From assembly GCF_032163505.1 (NCBI RefSeq), contig NZ_CP134147.1:710501-774500 (forward strand): a DNA stretch of 64,000 nucleotides. Reading direction: 5' to 3'. Positions within the stretch are counted from its first letter, which is position 1, and each line of letters opens with the position of its first letter. Positions 7,838 through 15,854 of this stretch are shown here, piece by piece. This stretch comes from Streptococcus parasanguinis. Lineage in GTDB: Bacteria; Bacillota; Bacilli; Lactobacillales; Streptococcaceae. The notes below the pieces were generated by a model that was not told where the DNA came from, did not search any database, and saw only the letters and a program-made list of their open reading frames with translations. Made by a program: the position numbers and the translations under genes.

Positions 7838-7866
7838 TTGCGGTCAAAATCAGGATACGGTATAAT
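7838..7866 (+). promoter_or_regulatory. Promoter of plsC
   Basis: TTGCGG and TATAAT with 17-base spacing; the start codon lies 69 bases downstream of the -10 box. Confidence 0.75.
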
Positions 7867-7934
7867 AAGAAAGAACCTTTTACAGGATGGAATATCTTGT
7901 AGAGAGACGAATGAAATGGATTTGAGGAACAACT

Positions 7935-8681
7935 ATGTTTTATACCTATTTACGTGGCCTTGTTGCCTTTATTCTGTGGGTTTTAAATGGGAATGCCCAT
8001 TACCATCATAAGGACAATATTCCAGATCGGGAAGAGAACTACATCTTGGTATCCCCTCACCGGACTTGGTGGGATCCGGTCTATATGGCCTTTGCAACCA
8101 AGCCAAAGCAGTTTATCTTTATGGCGAAAAAAGAACTCTTCACCAATCGTATTTTTGGCTGGTGGATTCGCATGTGTGGGGCATTTCCGATCGACCGTGA
8201 AAATCCGGGAGCAGAAGCCATTAAGTATCCTGTCAATATGCTGAAAAAGAGCAACCGTTCCTTGATTATGTTTCCAAGTGGAAGCCGTCATTCTCAAGAC
8301 GTAAAAGGCGGTGTTGCCATCATTGCCAAAATGGCGAAGGTCCGTATCATGCCAGTGACTTATACTGGTCCAAGAGACTTGAAAGGGTTGGCAACGGGTG
8401 AACGCATTGATATGAACTTTGGACATCCCATTGATATTTCGGATATTAAAAAGATGAATGACGAAGGAGTGGCAGAAGTTGCCCGCCGTATCCAAGAGGA
8501 GTTTGACCGTTTGGATGCGGAAGCGCAAGCGATCAACACCCCAACAAAACCTTTTATCTTGATTCGTTTGTTAAAAATCCTTTTGATTCCCCTTGTCTTA
8601 GTCGTTGGCATCTTGACATTGCTCTTTAGTTACCTAGCAAGCTTTGTATGGGATCCAGACAAACATCGGAAAAACAAGTAA
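7935..8681 (+). CDS. plsC: 1-acyl-sn-glycerol-3-phosphate acyltransferase family (PlsC)
   Basis: A 248-residue membrane-associated acyltransferase expected to acylate lysophosphatidic acid to phosphatidic acid in phospholipid synthesis. The catalytic HX4D motif is HRTWWD (His42, Asp47). The substrate-binding FPEGTR motif appears as FPSGSR (113-118), a variant of the usual form. Hydrophobic segments occur near residues 8-18 and 215-235, with a basic C-terminus. An AGGAAC ribosome-binding site lies seven bases before ATG 7935. It is divergent from the P-type ATPase and ends in its own terminator. The FPSGSR variant leaves open a preference for an unusual acyl acceptor. Confidence 0.85.
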   Translation: MFYTYLRGLVAFILWVLNGNAHYHHKDNIPDREENYILVSPHRTWWDPVYMAFATKPKQFIFMAKKELFTNRIFGWWIRMCGAFPIDRENPGAEAIKYPVNMLKKSNRSLIMFPSGSRHSQDVKGGVAIIAKMAKVRIMPVTYTGPRDLKGLATGERIDMNFGHPIDISDIKKMNDEGVAEVARRIQEEFDRLDAEAQAINTPTKPFILIRLLKILLIPLVLVVGILTLLFSYLASFVWDPDKHRKNK

Positions 8682-8710
8682 AAAAACTGAGAGTTTTTCT
8701 CAGTTTTTTT
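8681..8710 (+). terminator. Terminator after plsC
   Basis: CTGAGA pairs with TCTCAG, flanked by A6 and T7 runs that extend the stem. It begins at the last base of the stop codon. Confidence 0.85.
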
Positions 8711-8716
8711 TATTTT

Positions 8717-8724
8717 TACGAATA
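8717..8724 (+). promoter_or_regulatory. Com-box (ComX/SigX -10 element) of comEA-comEC
   Basis: TACGAATA is an exact match to the streptococcal late-competence box recognised by RNA polymerase carrying ComX. It lies 23 bases before the comEA start codon. Confidence 0.92.
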
Positions 8725-8747
8725 ATAAAAGTGAGAGGAGGTTTCTT

Positions 8748-9416
8748 ATGGAGGATATCATCGAAAAAATCAAAGAATATAAGCTATTTTTAGCTCTTAC
8801 TGCTATCGGACTCTTACTTGGAGGGTATTTTCTTTTTCATCGACCTCAGTCAAGTGCATCCACCATACCGGATCTTTATCAGGCTTCTAGTTCAACTTCG
8901 AGCAAAGAAAAGGTGCAGACCACTAGTTCCAAAGAAGAAAAGACGGCGACTTCTGTGTCTGATGCACCCGAGATCATTACGGTCGATGTCAAAGGAGCCG
9001 TCAAACAACCAGGTGTCTATGAGTTGCGCTCCAATAGCAGAGTCCACGATGCTATTTATAAGGCAGGCGGGATGACAGCAGATGCCAATAGTCAATCGGT
9101 CAACTTGGCGCAAAAACTCTCCGATGAAGCAGTGATCTATGTTGCTAAAGAAGGAGAGGATGTTCCAGAACTTGGAAGTTCAGAAAGTCCTGCAACTTCG
9201 TCAGCACCAGCAGAAAAAACAGGCAAGGTCCATTTAAATCGAGCAACCGAATCAGATCTCCAGACAGTATCAGGCATTGGCCAGAAACGTGCCCAGGACA
9301 TTATCGCCTATCGCGAAGCAAATGGTCCTTTTCGATCAGTGGATGATCTGAAGAATGTTTCAGGAATCGGAGAGAAAACACTGGAGAAACTAAGAGATGC
9401 TTTCACGGTGGATTAA
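8748..9416 (+). CDS. comEA: Competence protein ComEA, DNA receptor
   Basis: A 222-residue DNA receptor anchored to the outer face of the membrane, capturing double-stranded DNA during transformation. A single membrane segment spans about residues 12-30. A Ser/Thr-rich linker follows, then an SLBB-type beta-grasp domain (about 76-127, beginning ITVDVKGAVKQPG). The C-terminal helix-hairpin-helix DNA-binding domain (about 162-222) contains two hairpins around SGIGQKRAQDI and SGIGEKTLEKL. A strong GAGAGGAGG ribosome-binding site precedes ATG 8748. It is expressed from an exact com-box and overlaps comEC by 20 bases. Confidence 0.96.
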   Translation: MEDIIEKIKEYKLFLALTAIGLLLGGYFLFHRPQSSASTIPDLYQASSSTSSKEKVQTTSSKEEKTATSVSDAPEIITVDVKGAVKQPGVYELRSNSRVHDAIYKAGGMTADANSQSVNLAQKLSDEAVIYVAKEGEDVPELGSSESPATSSAPAEKTGKVHLNRATESDLQTVSGIGQKRAQDIIAYREANGPFRSVDDLKNVSGIGEKTLEKLRDAFTVD

Positions 9417-11643
9417 AGACCTTCCTTTTTCGCTTGTCCATCTCGCCTTTGTGCTCCTATGGCTGTATTTTAGTATCTATCAACCATCTTGGCTTTCGAT
9501 CAGCGGTCTAGTAGTAGTGGGAGTTTTAGCGGTTCATCACTATAAAGGGGAGCGCTCAAGTTTGCTAGGGCTTGCTTTAGCAACCCTTTGTTTTGCGGCC
9601 TTCTTTGTCTTTCAGCGACTACAGGATCATCCAGTACAAGCAGAAAGTCAGCCCCCATCCCACTTACGCCTGATTCCAGATACCATCAAGATCAATGGGG
9701 ACGCCCTGTCTTTTCGTGCTAAAAATCAGGGAAGGACCTACCAAGTCTTCTACACTTTAAAATCAGAAAAAGAAAAACAGCAGTGGCAAAGTCAAACCCG
9801 CTTGATGGAGTTGACATATAAAGGTGTTATAGAAGAACCAGAAGGGCAACGAAATTTTAGAGGATTTGACTACCGGTCTTATTTGGAAACACAGGGAATT
9901 CACTATCAAATAAAAATTGAAGCGATCCAATCTGCGGTTCCCATCCAAACGTGGAATGTTTTTGACTGGCTATCTCAATGGAGGCGCCAAGCCATTGTTT
10001 GGAGCAAGGAGCACTTTCCACAGCCGATGAACCAGTATATGACCGGCCTTCTTTTTGGTTATTTAGATACGGATTTTGAAGAGATGGATCAGCTTTACAC
10101 GAGTTTGGGCATCATCCATTTGTTCGCCTTATCTGGGATGCAGGTCGGCTTTTTCATCAATGGGATCCGGAAAGCTCTCTTACGTCTAGGAATCTTGCAA
10201 GAGACAGTCGATATCTGGATGCTTCCAATTTCTTTGGTCTATGCTGGCTTGACAGGTTTTTCAGTTTCAGTGGTTCGTAGTCTCTTGCAGAAGATCCTCT
10301 CTCAAAAGGGGATCCGAGGGATGGAGAATATGGCGATGACCTTGATGATCTTAATGGTGCTCATGCCCAAGTTTCTTCTGACAGCTGGAGGGGTCTTGAG
10401 TTGTGCCTACGCCTTTATTTTGACCTTGGTAGATACCAGTTCTTATTCAGGACTTAAAAAGCTACTAGTGGAAAGTTTCTGGATTAGCCTGGGAATTTTG
10501 CCCCTTTTGACCTATTACTTTAGTGTCTTTCAACCGTGGTCACTCCCTTTAACCTTCCTCTTTTCTTTCTTATTTGACCTTGTCCTTCTTCCAGGTTTAA
10601 CGGTGCTATTTATCTTATCGATTCTAAAGCCCCTTACAATTTTTAACAGTTTCTTTCTTCTCATAGAGGAGTGTATTCGTTGGATTTCAAAGCTCACGTC
10701 GCTACCTTTGGTATTTGGTCAGCCGACGGGACCAGCTCTGATTGCTCTCTTCCTTCTTTTAGGAATCTTGTATGATCTTCGAAAGCAAAAAAAACGTCGT
10801 TTCCTGTTAATAGGCATGATTCTACTCATCTTTTGTTGGACCAAGCATCCTTTAGAAAATGAGATTACCATGGTGGATATTGGTCAAGGAGACAGTATCT
10901 TTTTACGCGATTGGAAAGGAAGAACCATATTGATTGATGTCGGAGGACGTGTCACTTTTAAAAGTGGAGAAAAGTGGCAAGAGCGCAGTCAATCTGCCAA
11001 TGCGGATCAAACCTTGATTCCCTATCTCAAGAGTCGTGGTGTTGGAAAACTCGATGCTTTGGTCTTGACTCATACAGACCAGGACCATATGGGCGATATG
11101 GTGGAGGTTGCCAAACAAATCCCAGTTAAAAAAGTGTATGTCAGTCCAGGTAGTCTAACTAATTCTCAATTTCGAGAGAAATTGAAACAGCTTCATAGTC
11201 CGATTAAAGTAGTCCAGAGAGGAGATCAACTACCTATTTTTGATCATCATCTAGAAGTCTTATCCCCTGATGAAGTGGGGGATGGTAAAAATGATGATTC
11301 AATTGTCCTCTATGGGCAGTTCTTTCAGAAACGATTTTTGTTCACGGGTGATTTGGAAGAAGCTGGAGAGAAAAAACTATTGAAAAACGATCCACAATTA
11401 CAAGTAGATGTCTTGAAAGTAGGCCACCACGGTTCTAAAGGTTCCTCTAGTGATGTGTTTTTAGATCAGTTACATCCTCAGTTGGCCTTGATCTCTGTTG
11501 GAAAGAAAAATCGCTACCAACATCCCCATAAAGAATTGCTCGATCGTCTAGAGGAACGCTCTATTTCTTACCTTCGTACCGATGAAAGGGGAGCGATTCG
11601 CTTGATTGGGTGGGACCATTGGAGGGTAGAAACGGTCCGCTAG
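9397..11643 (+). CDS. comEC: Competence protein ComEC, DNA uptake channel
   Basis: A 748-residue polytopic protein forming the channel that carries single-stranded DNA across the membrane. The order is N-terminal hydrophobic helices, an extracellular OB-like segment (about 75-200), the ComEC/Rec2 membrane core (about 205-470, with FALSGMQVGFF), and a C-terminal metallo-beta-lactamase-like domain. The last has VDIGQGDS and HTDQDH (559-564), the metal-binding motif seen in family members proposed to degrade the non-transported strand. It overlaps the end of comEA by 20 bases, so the two are co-transcribed and probably translationally coupled. No clear terminator follows. Confidence 0.95.
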   Translation: MLSRWIKDLPFSLVHLAFVLLWLYFSIYQPSWLSISGLVVVGVLAVHHYKGERSSLLGLALATLCFAAFFVFQRLQDHPVQAESQPPSHLRLIPDTIKINGDALSFRAKNQGRTYQVFYTLKSEKEKQQWQSQTRLMELTYKGVIEEPEGQRNFRGFDYRSYLETQGIHYQIKIEAIQSAVPIQTWNVFDWLSQWRRQAIVWSKEHFPQPMNQYMTGLLFGYLDTDFEEMDQLYTSLGIIHLFALSGMQVGFFINGIRKALLRLGILQETVDIWMLPISLVYAGLTGFSVSVVRSLLQKILSQKGIRGMENMAMTLMILMVLMPKFLLTAGGVLSCAYAFILTLVDTSSYSGLKKLLVESFWISLGILPLLTYYFSVFQPWSLPLTFLFSFLFDLVLLPGLTVLFILSILKPLTIFNSFFLLIEECIRWISKLTSLPLVFGQPTGPALIALFLLLGILYDLRKQKKRRFLLIGMILLIFCWTKHPLENEITMVDIGQGDSIFLRDWKGRTILIDVGGRVTFKSGEKWQERSQSANADQTLIPYLKSRGVGKLDALVLTHTDQDHMGDMVEVAKQIPVKKVYVSPGSLTNSQFREKLKQLHSPIKVVQRGDQLPIFDHHLEVLSPDEVGDGKNDDSIVLYGQFFQKRFLFTGDLEEAGEKKLLKNDPQLQVDVLKVGHHGSKGSSSDVFLDQLHPQLALISVGKKNRYQHPHKELLDRLEERSISYLRTDERGAIRLIGWDHWRVETVR

Positions 11644-11657
11644 AGACGAGGAGAGGT

Positions 11658-11686
11658 TTGCTTTCTATGCTGAAAATTGCTATTAT
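11658..11686 (+). promoter_or_regulatory. Promoter of the DUF805 gene
   Basis: TTGCTT and TATTAT separated by 17 bases, lying in the gap between comEC and the next gene, so that gene need not depend on competence. Confidence 0.65.
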
Positions 11687-11718
11687 AGAAAGTGAAATCA
11701 ATGTAAAGGTAGAATCGT

Positions 11719-12321
11719 ATGAACGCATTTAAGCAATTTTGGATACAGTATGCAGATTTTTCAAGTAAGACCAGTCGGGCCCATTTTTGGCTAGCTTTTT
11801 TCTGGAATTCCCTGATTTCTTTGCCTCTTTGGGTTTTTTACATCGTGACCTCTTTATCCCATCAAAATGCTCAAGAAACGCTCAATTTTTCAACTGTTCA
11901 TTCTAAGACAGGTTTATGGGCGCTCGCTTTCTTAGCATTCTTTTACTTCCTCATTTTGGTACCCAGTCAAGCCATTTGTGTACGTCGCTTGCGGGATGCG
12001 GGAATCCATTGGTCTTGGATCTTTTTGAACCTTGGTCCGGTTCTGCTCTATTTGTTGACGGGGCTAGATATTTTCCTATTTCTTTGGGGGATTACAGTTA
12101 TTTCTCTCTTGATTCTCATGATGCTTCCAGGGAAAAACACCTTCCCACAACCAGTAGAAACTCCTATGGGAGTGGCTTCTGAACCACAGGTCACAGCGAC
12201 AGGGGGGAGCTTTGGAGGCAACTCGTTTGAGCAAATCCCTAATTTTGTAGCAGCACCTGATTTGTCTGATGAAAAACCACCATTGGAACAAAGAATGGCT
12301 GCTGAACACGAAATCCACTAA
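11719..12321 (+). CDS. DUF805 family membrane protein
   Basis: A 200-residue integral membrane protein of unknown function. The family signature is seen in the N-terminal stretch (FSSKTSRAHFWLAFFW, where an aromatic-basic motif precedes helix one) and in VRRLRDAGIHWSW between helices. There are four predicted membrane segments (about 22-48, 70-90, 97-115, 118-138), then a soluble Pro/Gly-rich tail of about 60 residues ending in acidic residues. An AAAGGT ribosome-binding site precedes ATG 11719. It sits between comEC and holA with its own promoter; neighbours do not suggest a function. Confidence 0.8.
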   Translation: MNAFKQFWIQYADFSSKTSRAHFWLAFFWNSLISLPLWVFYIVTSLSHQNAQETLNFSTVHSKTGLWALAFLAFFYFLILVPSQAICVRRLRDAGIHWSWIFLNLGPVLLYLLTGLDIFLFLWGITVISLLILMMLPGKNTFPQPVETPMGVASEPQVTATGGSFGGNSFEQIPNFVAAPDLSDEKPPLEQRMAAEHEIH

Positions 12322-12344
12322 AGTGATAAAGATAAGAGAGTTTC

Positions 12345-13379
12345 ATGCAAGCAATTACCGACATTAAACATCTGACGGTTCAAACTCTGCCTCCTATTCT
12401 TGTCTTGACGGGTGAGGATGTAGGTCAATTTGAATGGTTAAAAAAAGACATTTTAAAAAAAATAGGCTATGATCCCTCAGATTTGAATTATTCTTATTTT
12501 GATATGAAGGAAGCCTCCTATGCTGAAGTCGAGCTGGATTTGGTCAGTCTTCCCTTTTTTGCAGATGAAAAAATTGTGATTTTGGATCACTTATTGGATT
12601 TGACCACTGCCAAGAAACGCAATTTAACCGATGAAGATCTGAAGCAATTTGAAAACTATTTGGAAAATCCTTCTGAATCGACCCGTTTGGTGATATTTGC
12701 AGAAGGAAAATTAGATAGTAAGCGTCGCTTAGTCAAACTCCTAAAACGGGATGCCCAGATCATTGAAGCAACATCTCCTAAAGAGCAAGATTTAAAGTGT
12801 TATTTTGCAAGTCAGGCACAAGAATTGGGCATACAGTTTGTGGGCGATTCCTTGGACCAGCTACTCTTAAAATCTGGCTATGATTTTGGAGAGTTACAGA
12901 AGAATCTCGCTCTGTTGCAGGCTTATAAAGAAGATGGTCAGATTACCCTCCAAGATATTGAGGAGGTTGTTCCAAAGTCCTTGCAAGATAATATTTTTGA
13001 TCTGACACAGATGATTCTCAAACGCCAAATCGATCAAGCCCGGAATTTGGTTAAGGATCTCCGCTTACAAGGAGAAGATGAAATAAAATTGATCGCTATT
13101 TTGTTGGGACAATTCCGAATGTTTTCTCAAGTTAAAATTTTCTCAGAAGAAGGTCAATCCGAAAGCCAAATTGTAGCGAGCTTGTCGGAGTTGTCAGGAC
13201 GCAAGGTCAATCCTTATCAGGTGAAGTTTGCCTTACGGGATAGCCGCAGGCTTTCCTTGTCCTTTTTGAAGCAAGCTATGATGACCTTCATCGAGACGGA
13301 TTATGCGATTAAAAGTGGAACATATGAAAAAGACTACTTATTTGATTTGGCCCTGTTGAAAGTAGCTAATAGCGTCTAA
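12345..13379 (+). CDS. holA: DNA polymerase III subunit delta
   Basis: The 344-residue delta subunit of the clamp loader, which opens the beta sliding clamp for loading at primed DNA. Length and domain layout match the HolA family: an N-terminal AAA-like domain without functional Walker motifs (about 1-145), a linker domain, and a C-terminal helical collar domain (about 215-340, with DNIFDLTQMILKR at its start). It lies 23 bases after the DUF805 gene, probably in the same transcript, with an AAGAGAG ribosome-binding site. holA next to sodA is a common order in streptococci. Confidence 0.93.
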   Translation: MQAITDIKHLTVQTLPPILVLTGEDVGQFEWLKKDILKKIGYDPSDLNYSYFDMKEASYAEVELDLVSLPFFADEKIVILDHLLDLTTAKKRNLTDEDLKQFENYLENPSESTRLVIFAEGKLDSKRRLVKLLKRDAQIIEATSPKEQDLKCYFASQAQELGIQFVGDSLDQLLLKSGYDFGELQKNLALLQAYKEDGQITLQDIEEVVPKSLQDNIFDLTQMILKRQIDQARNLVKDLRLQGEDEIKLIAILLGQFRMFSQVKIFSEEGQSESQIVASLSELSGRKVNPYQVKFALRDSRRLSLSFLKQAMMTFIETDYAIKSGTYEKDYLFDLALLKVANSV

Positions 13380-13406
13380 CGATGAATGAAATCGCAAGCA
13401 GATTAG

Positions 13407-13435
13407 TTGAATAATTTAGCTGTTTACGTTATCAT
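13407..13435 (+). promoter_or_regulatory. Promoter of sodA
   Basis: TTGAAT and TATCAT with 17-base spacing, 32 bases before the sodA start codon. Confidence 0.7.
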
Positions 13436-13467
13436 CAAGTCAGTAATAAAGAAAAGAGGACCATAAA

Positions 13468-14073
13468 ATGGCTATCATTTTACCAGAATTACCATATGCT
13501 TATGATGCATTGGAACCTTATATCGATGAAGAAACCATGCATTTGCACCATGATAAACACCATCAAACATATGTAAACAATGTGAATGCAGCTCTTGAAA
13601 AACATCCTGAAATTGGAGAAGACCTTGAAAGCTTGTTAGCTGATGTTGAATCCATTCCAGCTGATATTCGCCAAGCTGTGATCAACAATGGTGGTGGTCA
13701 TTTGAACCACGCTCTTTTCTGGGAATTGATGACTCCAGAACAAACAGCTCCTTCAGCAGAACTTGCTGCAGCGATTGATGCTACATTTGGTTCATTTGAA
13801 GACTTCAAAGCAGCCTTCACAGCAGCAGCAACGACACGTTTTGGTTCTGGCTGGGCATGGTTGGTTGTTAACAAAGAAGGCAAACTCGAAGTAACTTCAA
13901 CAGCAAACCAAGATACACCAATCTCTGAAGGTAAAACACCAATCCTTGGTTTGGATGTTTGGGAACATGCCTACTACGTGAAATACCGTAACGTACGTCC
14001 TGACTACATCAAAGCTTTCTTCTCAGTGATCAACTGGAATAAAGTTAATGAATTGTTTGCAGCAGCAAAATAA
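13468..14073 (+). CDS. sodA: Superoxide dismutase (Mn/Fe type)
   Basis: A 201-residue cytosolic enzyme converting superoxide to hydrogen peroxide and oxygen, the sole SOD in most streptococci. Metal ligands typical of the family are visible: His27 (HLHHDKHH region), the His in [10 protein letters not shown], and Asp/His in [11 protein letters not shown] near residues 160-170. The composition around the active site resembles streptococcal Mn-SOD, though the metal cannot be proven from sequence. An AGAGGA ribosome-binding site precedes ATG 13468. It has its own promoter and a strong terminator, so it is monocistronic. Confidence 0.97.
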   Translation: MAIILPELPYAYDALEPYIDEETMHLHHDKHHQTYVNNVNAALEKHPEIGEDLESLLADVESIPADIRQAVINNGGGHLNHALFWELMTPEQTAPSAELAAAIDATFGSFEDFKAAFTAAATTRFGSGWAWLVVNKEGKLEVTSTANQDTPISEGKTPILGLDVWEHAYYVKYRNVRPDYIKAFFSVINWNKVNELFAAAK

Positions 14074-14084
14074 TAAAATGAAGG

Positions 14085-14123
14085 AATCTATAAGAGCATG
14101 TATTGGCTCTTATAGATTTTTTT
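14085..14123 (+). terminator. Terminator after sodA
   Basis: A perfect 13-bp stem (AATCTATAAGAGC with GCTCTTATAGATT), eight-base loop, then a T-run. Confidence 0.93.
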
Positions 14124-14154
14124 ATGTGCATCCGGAAAATCGGAGTATAATTTC

Positions 14155-14182
14155 TTGCGTTTGGTCAGGAAAATGATACACT
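14155..14182 (+). promoter_or_regulatory. Probable promoter of the HerA-like ATPase gene
   Basis: TTGCGT and TACACT with 16-base spacing. The resulting leader of about 95 nt can fold weakly (CTTG...CAAG ends at about 14199-14237). Confidence 0.5.
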
Positions 14183-14283
14183 AGTAGGAGTGTGTCTTAC
14201 TTGTCTGAAGCCTGGTTTGAAGGGCCTAGGCAAGGAAAAGATAAACCTTAAAATGAAAACTGAAACATTCAGGGAGAAATGAA

Positions 14284-15756
14284 ATGACTAGTATTACTAT
14301 TACCAAAGGAGCCGTTGAGACGCCTATCTATTTGCGGATGTTGAATCGTCATGGCTTGATTGCAGGTGCAACAGGAACAGGAAAAACGGTTACTCTCAAG
14401 GTCCTAACAGAAAAATTAAGCAAAGAAGGCATTCCGGTCTTTCTAGCCGATATCAAGGGAGATTTATCTGGCTTAGCCAAAGCCGGGCAATGGACGCCAA
14501 AACTGGAAGAACGCTATAAGCTTCTTGGGATCACAGAACCGTTTGAGCCACAAGCATTCCCAGTTCGATTGTGGGATGTTTTCGGCCAAGCTGGTCATCC
14601 TGTTCGGGCGACTGTCGAAGGGATGGGGTCATTGCTTCTTTCTCGTCTGCTTGATTTGAATGAAACCCAATCAGGAATTCTCGCAATTGTCTTTAAAGTA
14701 GCCCAAGAGAAAGATTGGCCTTTAATTGATTTGAAGGACCTGCAAAGCCTTTTAAAGGAAGTCTATGAGCACAGTTCAGACTATTCAGCCCAATATGGCA
14801 ATATCACCAAACAATCTGTCGGAGCCATCCAAAGAAGTCTCTTGGTTCTTGAAGAAGAAGGAGCAGATCAGTTTTTCGGAGAGCCAGCACTTGATTTAAA
14901 TGATTTCATGCAACTCGATGCATCTGGTCGTGGTTATATCAATATTCTTTCGGCTACAAAGCTCTTTCATTCACCAAAATTGTACTCAACCTTTTTGATT
15001 TGGATGCTGTCTCGTCTTTTTGAAACACTTCCAGAGGTTGGGGATCCTGAAAAGCCAAAATTGGTCTTCTTCTTTGATGAAGCGCATCTCCTCTTTAAGG
15101 ATGCAAGCAAGCTCTTTCTTGAGAAGGTTGAGCAAGTGGTACGCCTAATTCGTTCGAAGGGTGTAGGGATTTACTTTATTACCCAAAATCCTCAAGACCT
15201 TCCAGAATCTGTTTTGGCACAGCTTGGAAATCGTGTTCAGCATGCACTTCGAGCTTATACACCAAAAGAAATGAAGGCGATTAAGGTGGCTGCCCAAAGT
15301 TTTCGTCCGAATCCAGATTTTGATACAGAAACAGTGATCACAGAGTTAGGGACAGGGGAAGCCTTAGTTTCTTTCCTCAATGAAAAGGGACAGCCTAGTG
15401 TGGTTGAGCGTGCTTATATTCTCTCTCCTCAATCGAGTTTTGACCTCTTAAATGAAAGTGAACAATTGGCCTTGATCACGACATCGCCTTTCCATCAAAA
15501 GTATGCGACGACGATTGATCGGGAATCTGCCTATGAAAAATTAGCAGCTAAAGCAAGCAAGGAAGCACAAGAAGAAGAGCAAAAAGAAGCAGCAAAAGAA
15601 CGAGCTGCGGCGGAAAAAGCAGAGCAAAAACGCAGTCCGGGTCGTCCAAGAAAATCTAGTCTTGAAAAGGCAAAAGATTCCTTCTTAAGTTCCTTATTCC
15701 GGACGATTGCGCGTGAGATCGCTAAGCTAATTATGGGCTCCTTTAAACGGAAATAA
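14284..15756 (+). CDS. HerA-like P-loop ATPase (DUF853/YjgR family)
   Basis: A 490-residue cytosolic ATPase of the HerA/FtsK superfamily. Walker A is GATGTGKT (28-35); Walker B is LVFFFDEAHLLF (about 260-271, Asp265-Glu266), followed by a sensor region GVGIYFITQNPQDLP. The C-terminus (about 415-490) is a charged Ala/Glu/Lys-rich helix, then SPGRPRKSS, a short AT-hook-like motif that could bind DNA, then a basic amphipathic end. The family (E. coli YjgR) is widespread but not functionally characterised; relatives in HerA pump or translocate DNA. AGGGAG ribosome-binding site before ATG 14284. No nuclease partner such as NurA lies nearby. Confidence 0.85.
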   Translation: MTSITITKGAVETPIYLRMLNRHGLIAGATGTGKTVTLKVLTEKLSKEGIPVFLADIKGDLSGLAKAGQWTPKLEERYKLLGITEPFEPQAFPVRLWDVFGQAGHPVRATVEGMGSLLLSRLLDLNETQSGILAIVFKVAQEKDWPLIDLKDLQSLLKEVYEHSSDYSAQYGNITKQSVGAIQRSLLVLEEEGADQFFGEPALDLNDFMQLDASGRGYINILSATKLFHSPKLYSTFLIWMLSRLFETLPEVGDPEKPKLVFFFDEAHLLFKDASKLFLEKVEQVVRLIRSKGVGIYFITQNPQDLPESVLAQLGNRVQHALRAYTPKEMKAIKVAAQSFRPNPDFDTETVITELGTGEALVSFLNEKGQPSVVERAYILSPQSSFDLLNESEQLALITTSPFHQKYATTIDRESAYEKLAAKASKEAQEEEQKEAAKERAAAEKAEQKRSPGRPRKSSLEKAKDSFLSSLFRTIAREIAKLIMGSFKRK

Positions 15757-15816
15757 CCCTTTTATGAAAAGAAAAAAACTTTTTAAAAAGAAACCGTTTT
15801 CTCTTTCTGATAATTC

Positions 15817-15845
15817 TTGTTATTTTCAGTAGAATCTTTTATAAT
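15817..15845 (+). promoter_or_regulatory. Strong promoter abutting the serine hydrolase start codon
   Basis: TTGTTA and TATAAT with ideal 17-base spacing. The -10 box ends nine bases before ATG 15855 and no Shine-Dalgarno sequence lies between, so the predicted 5' leader is zero to about three bases. Confidence 0.8.
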
Positions 15846-15854
15846 TAATCTCGT

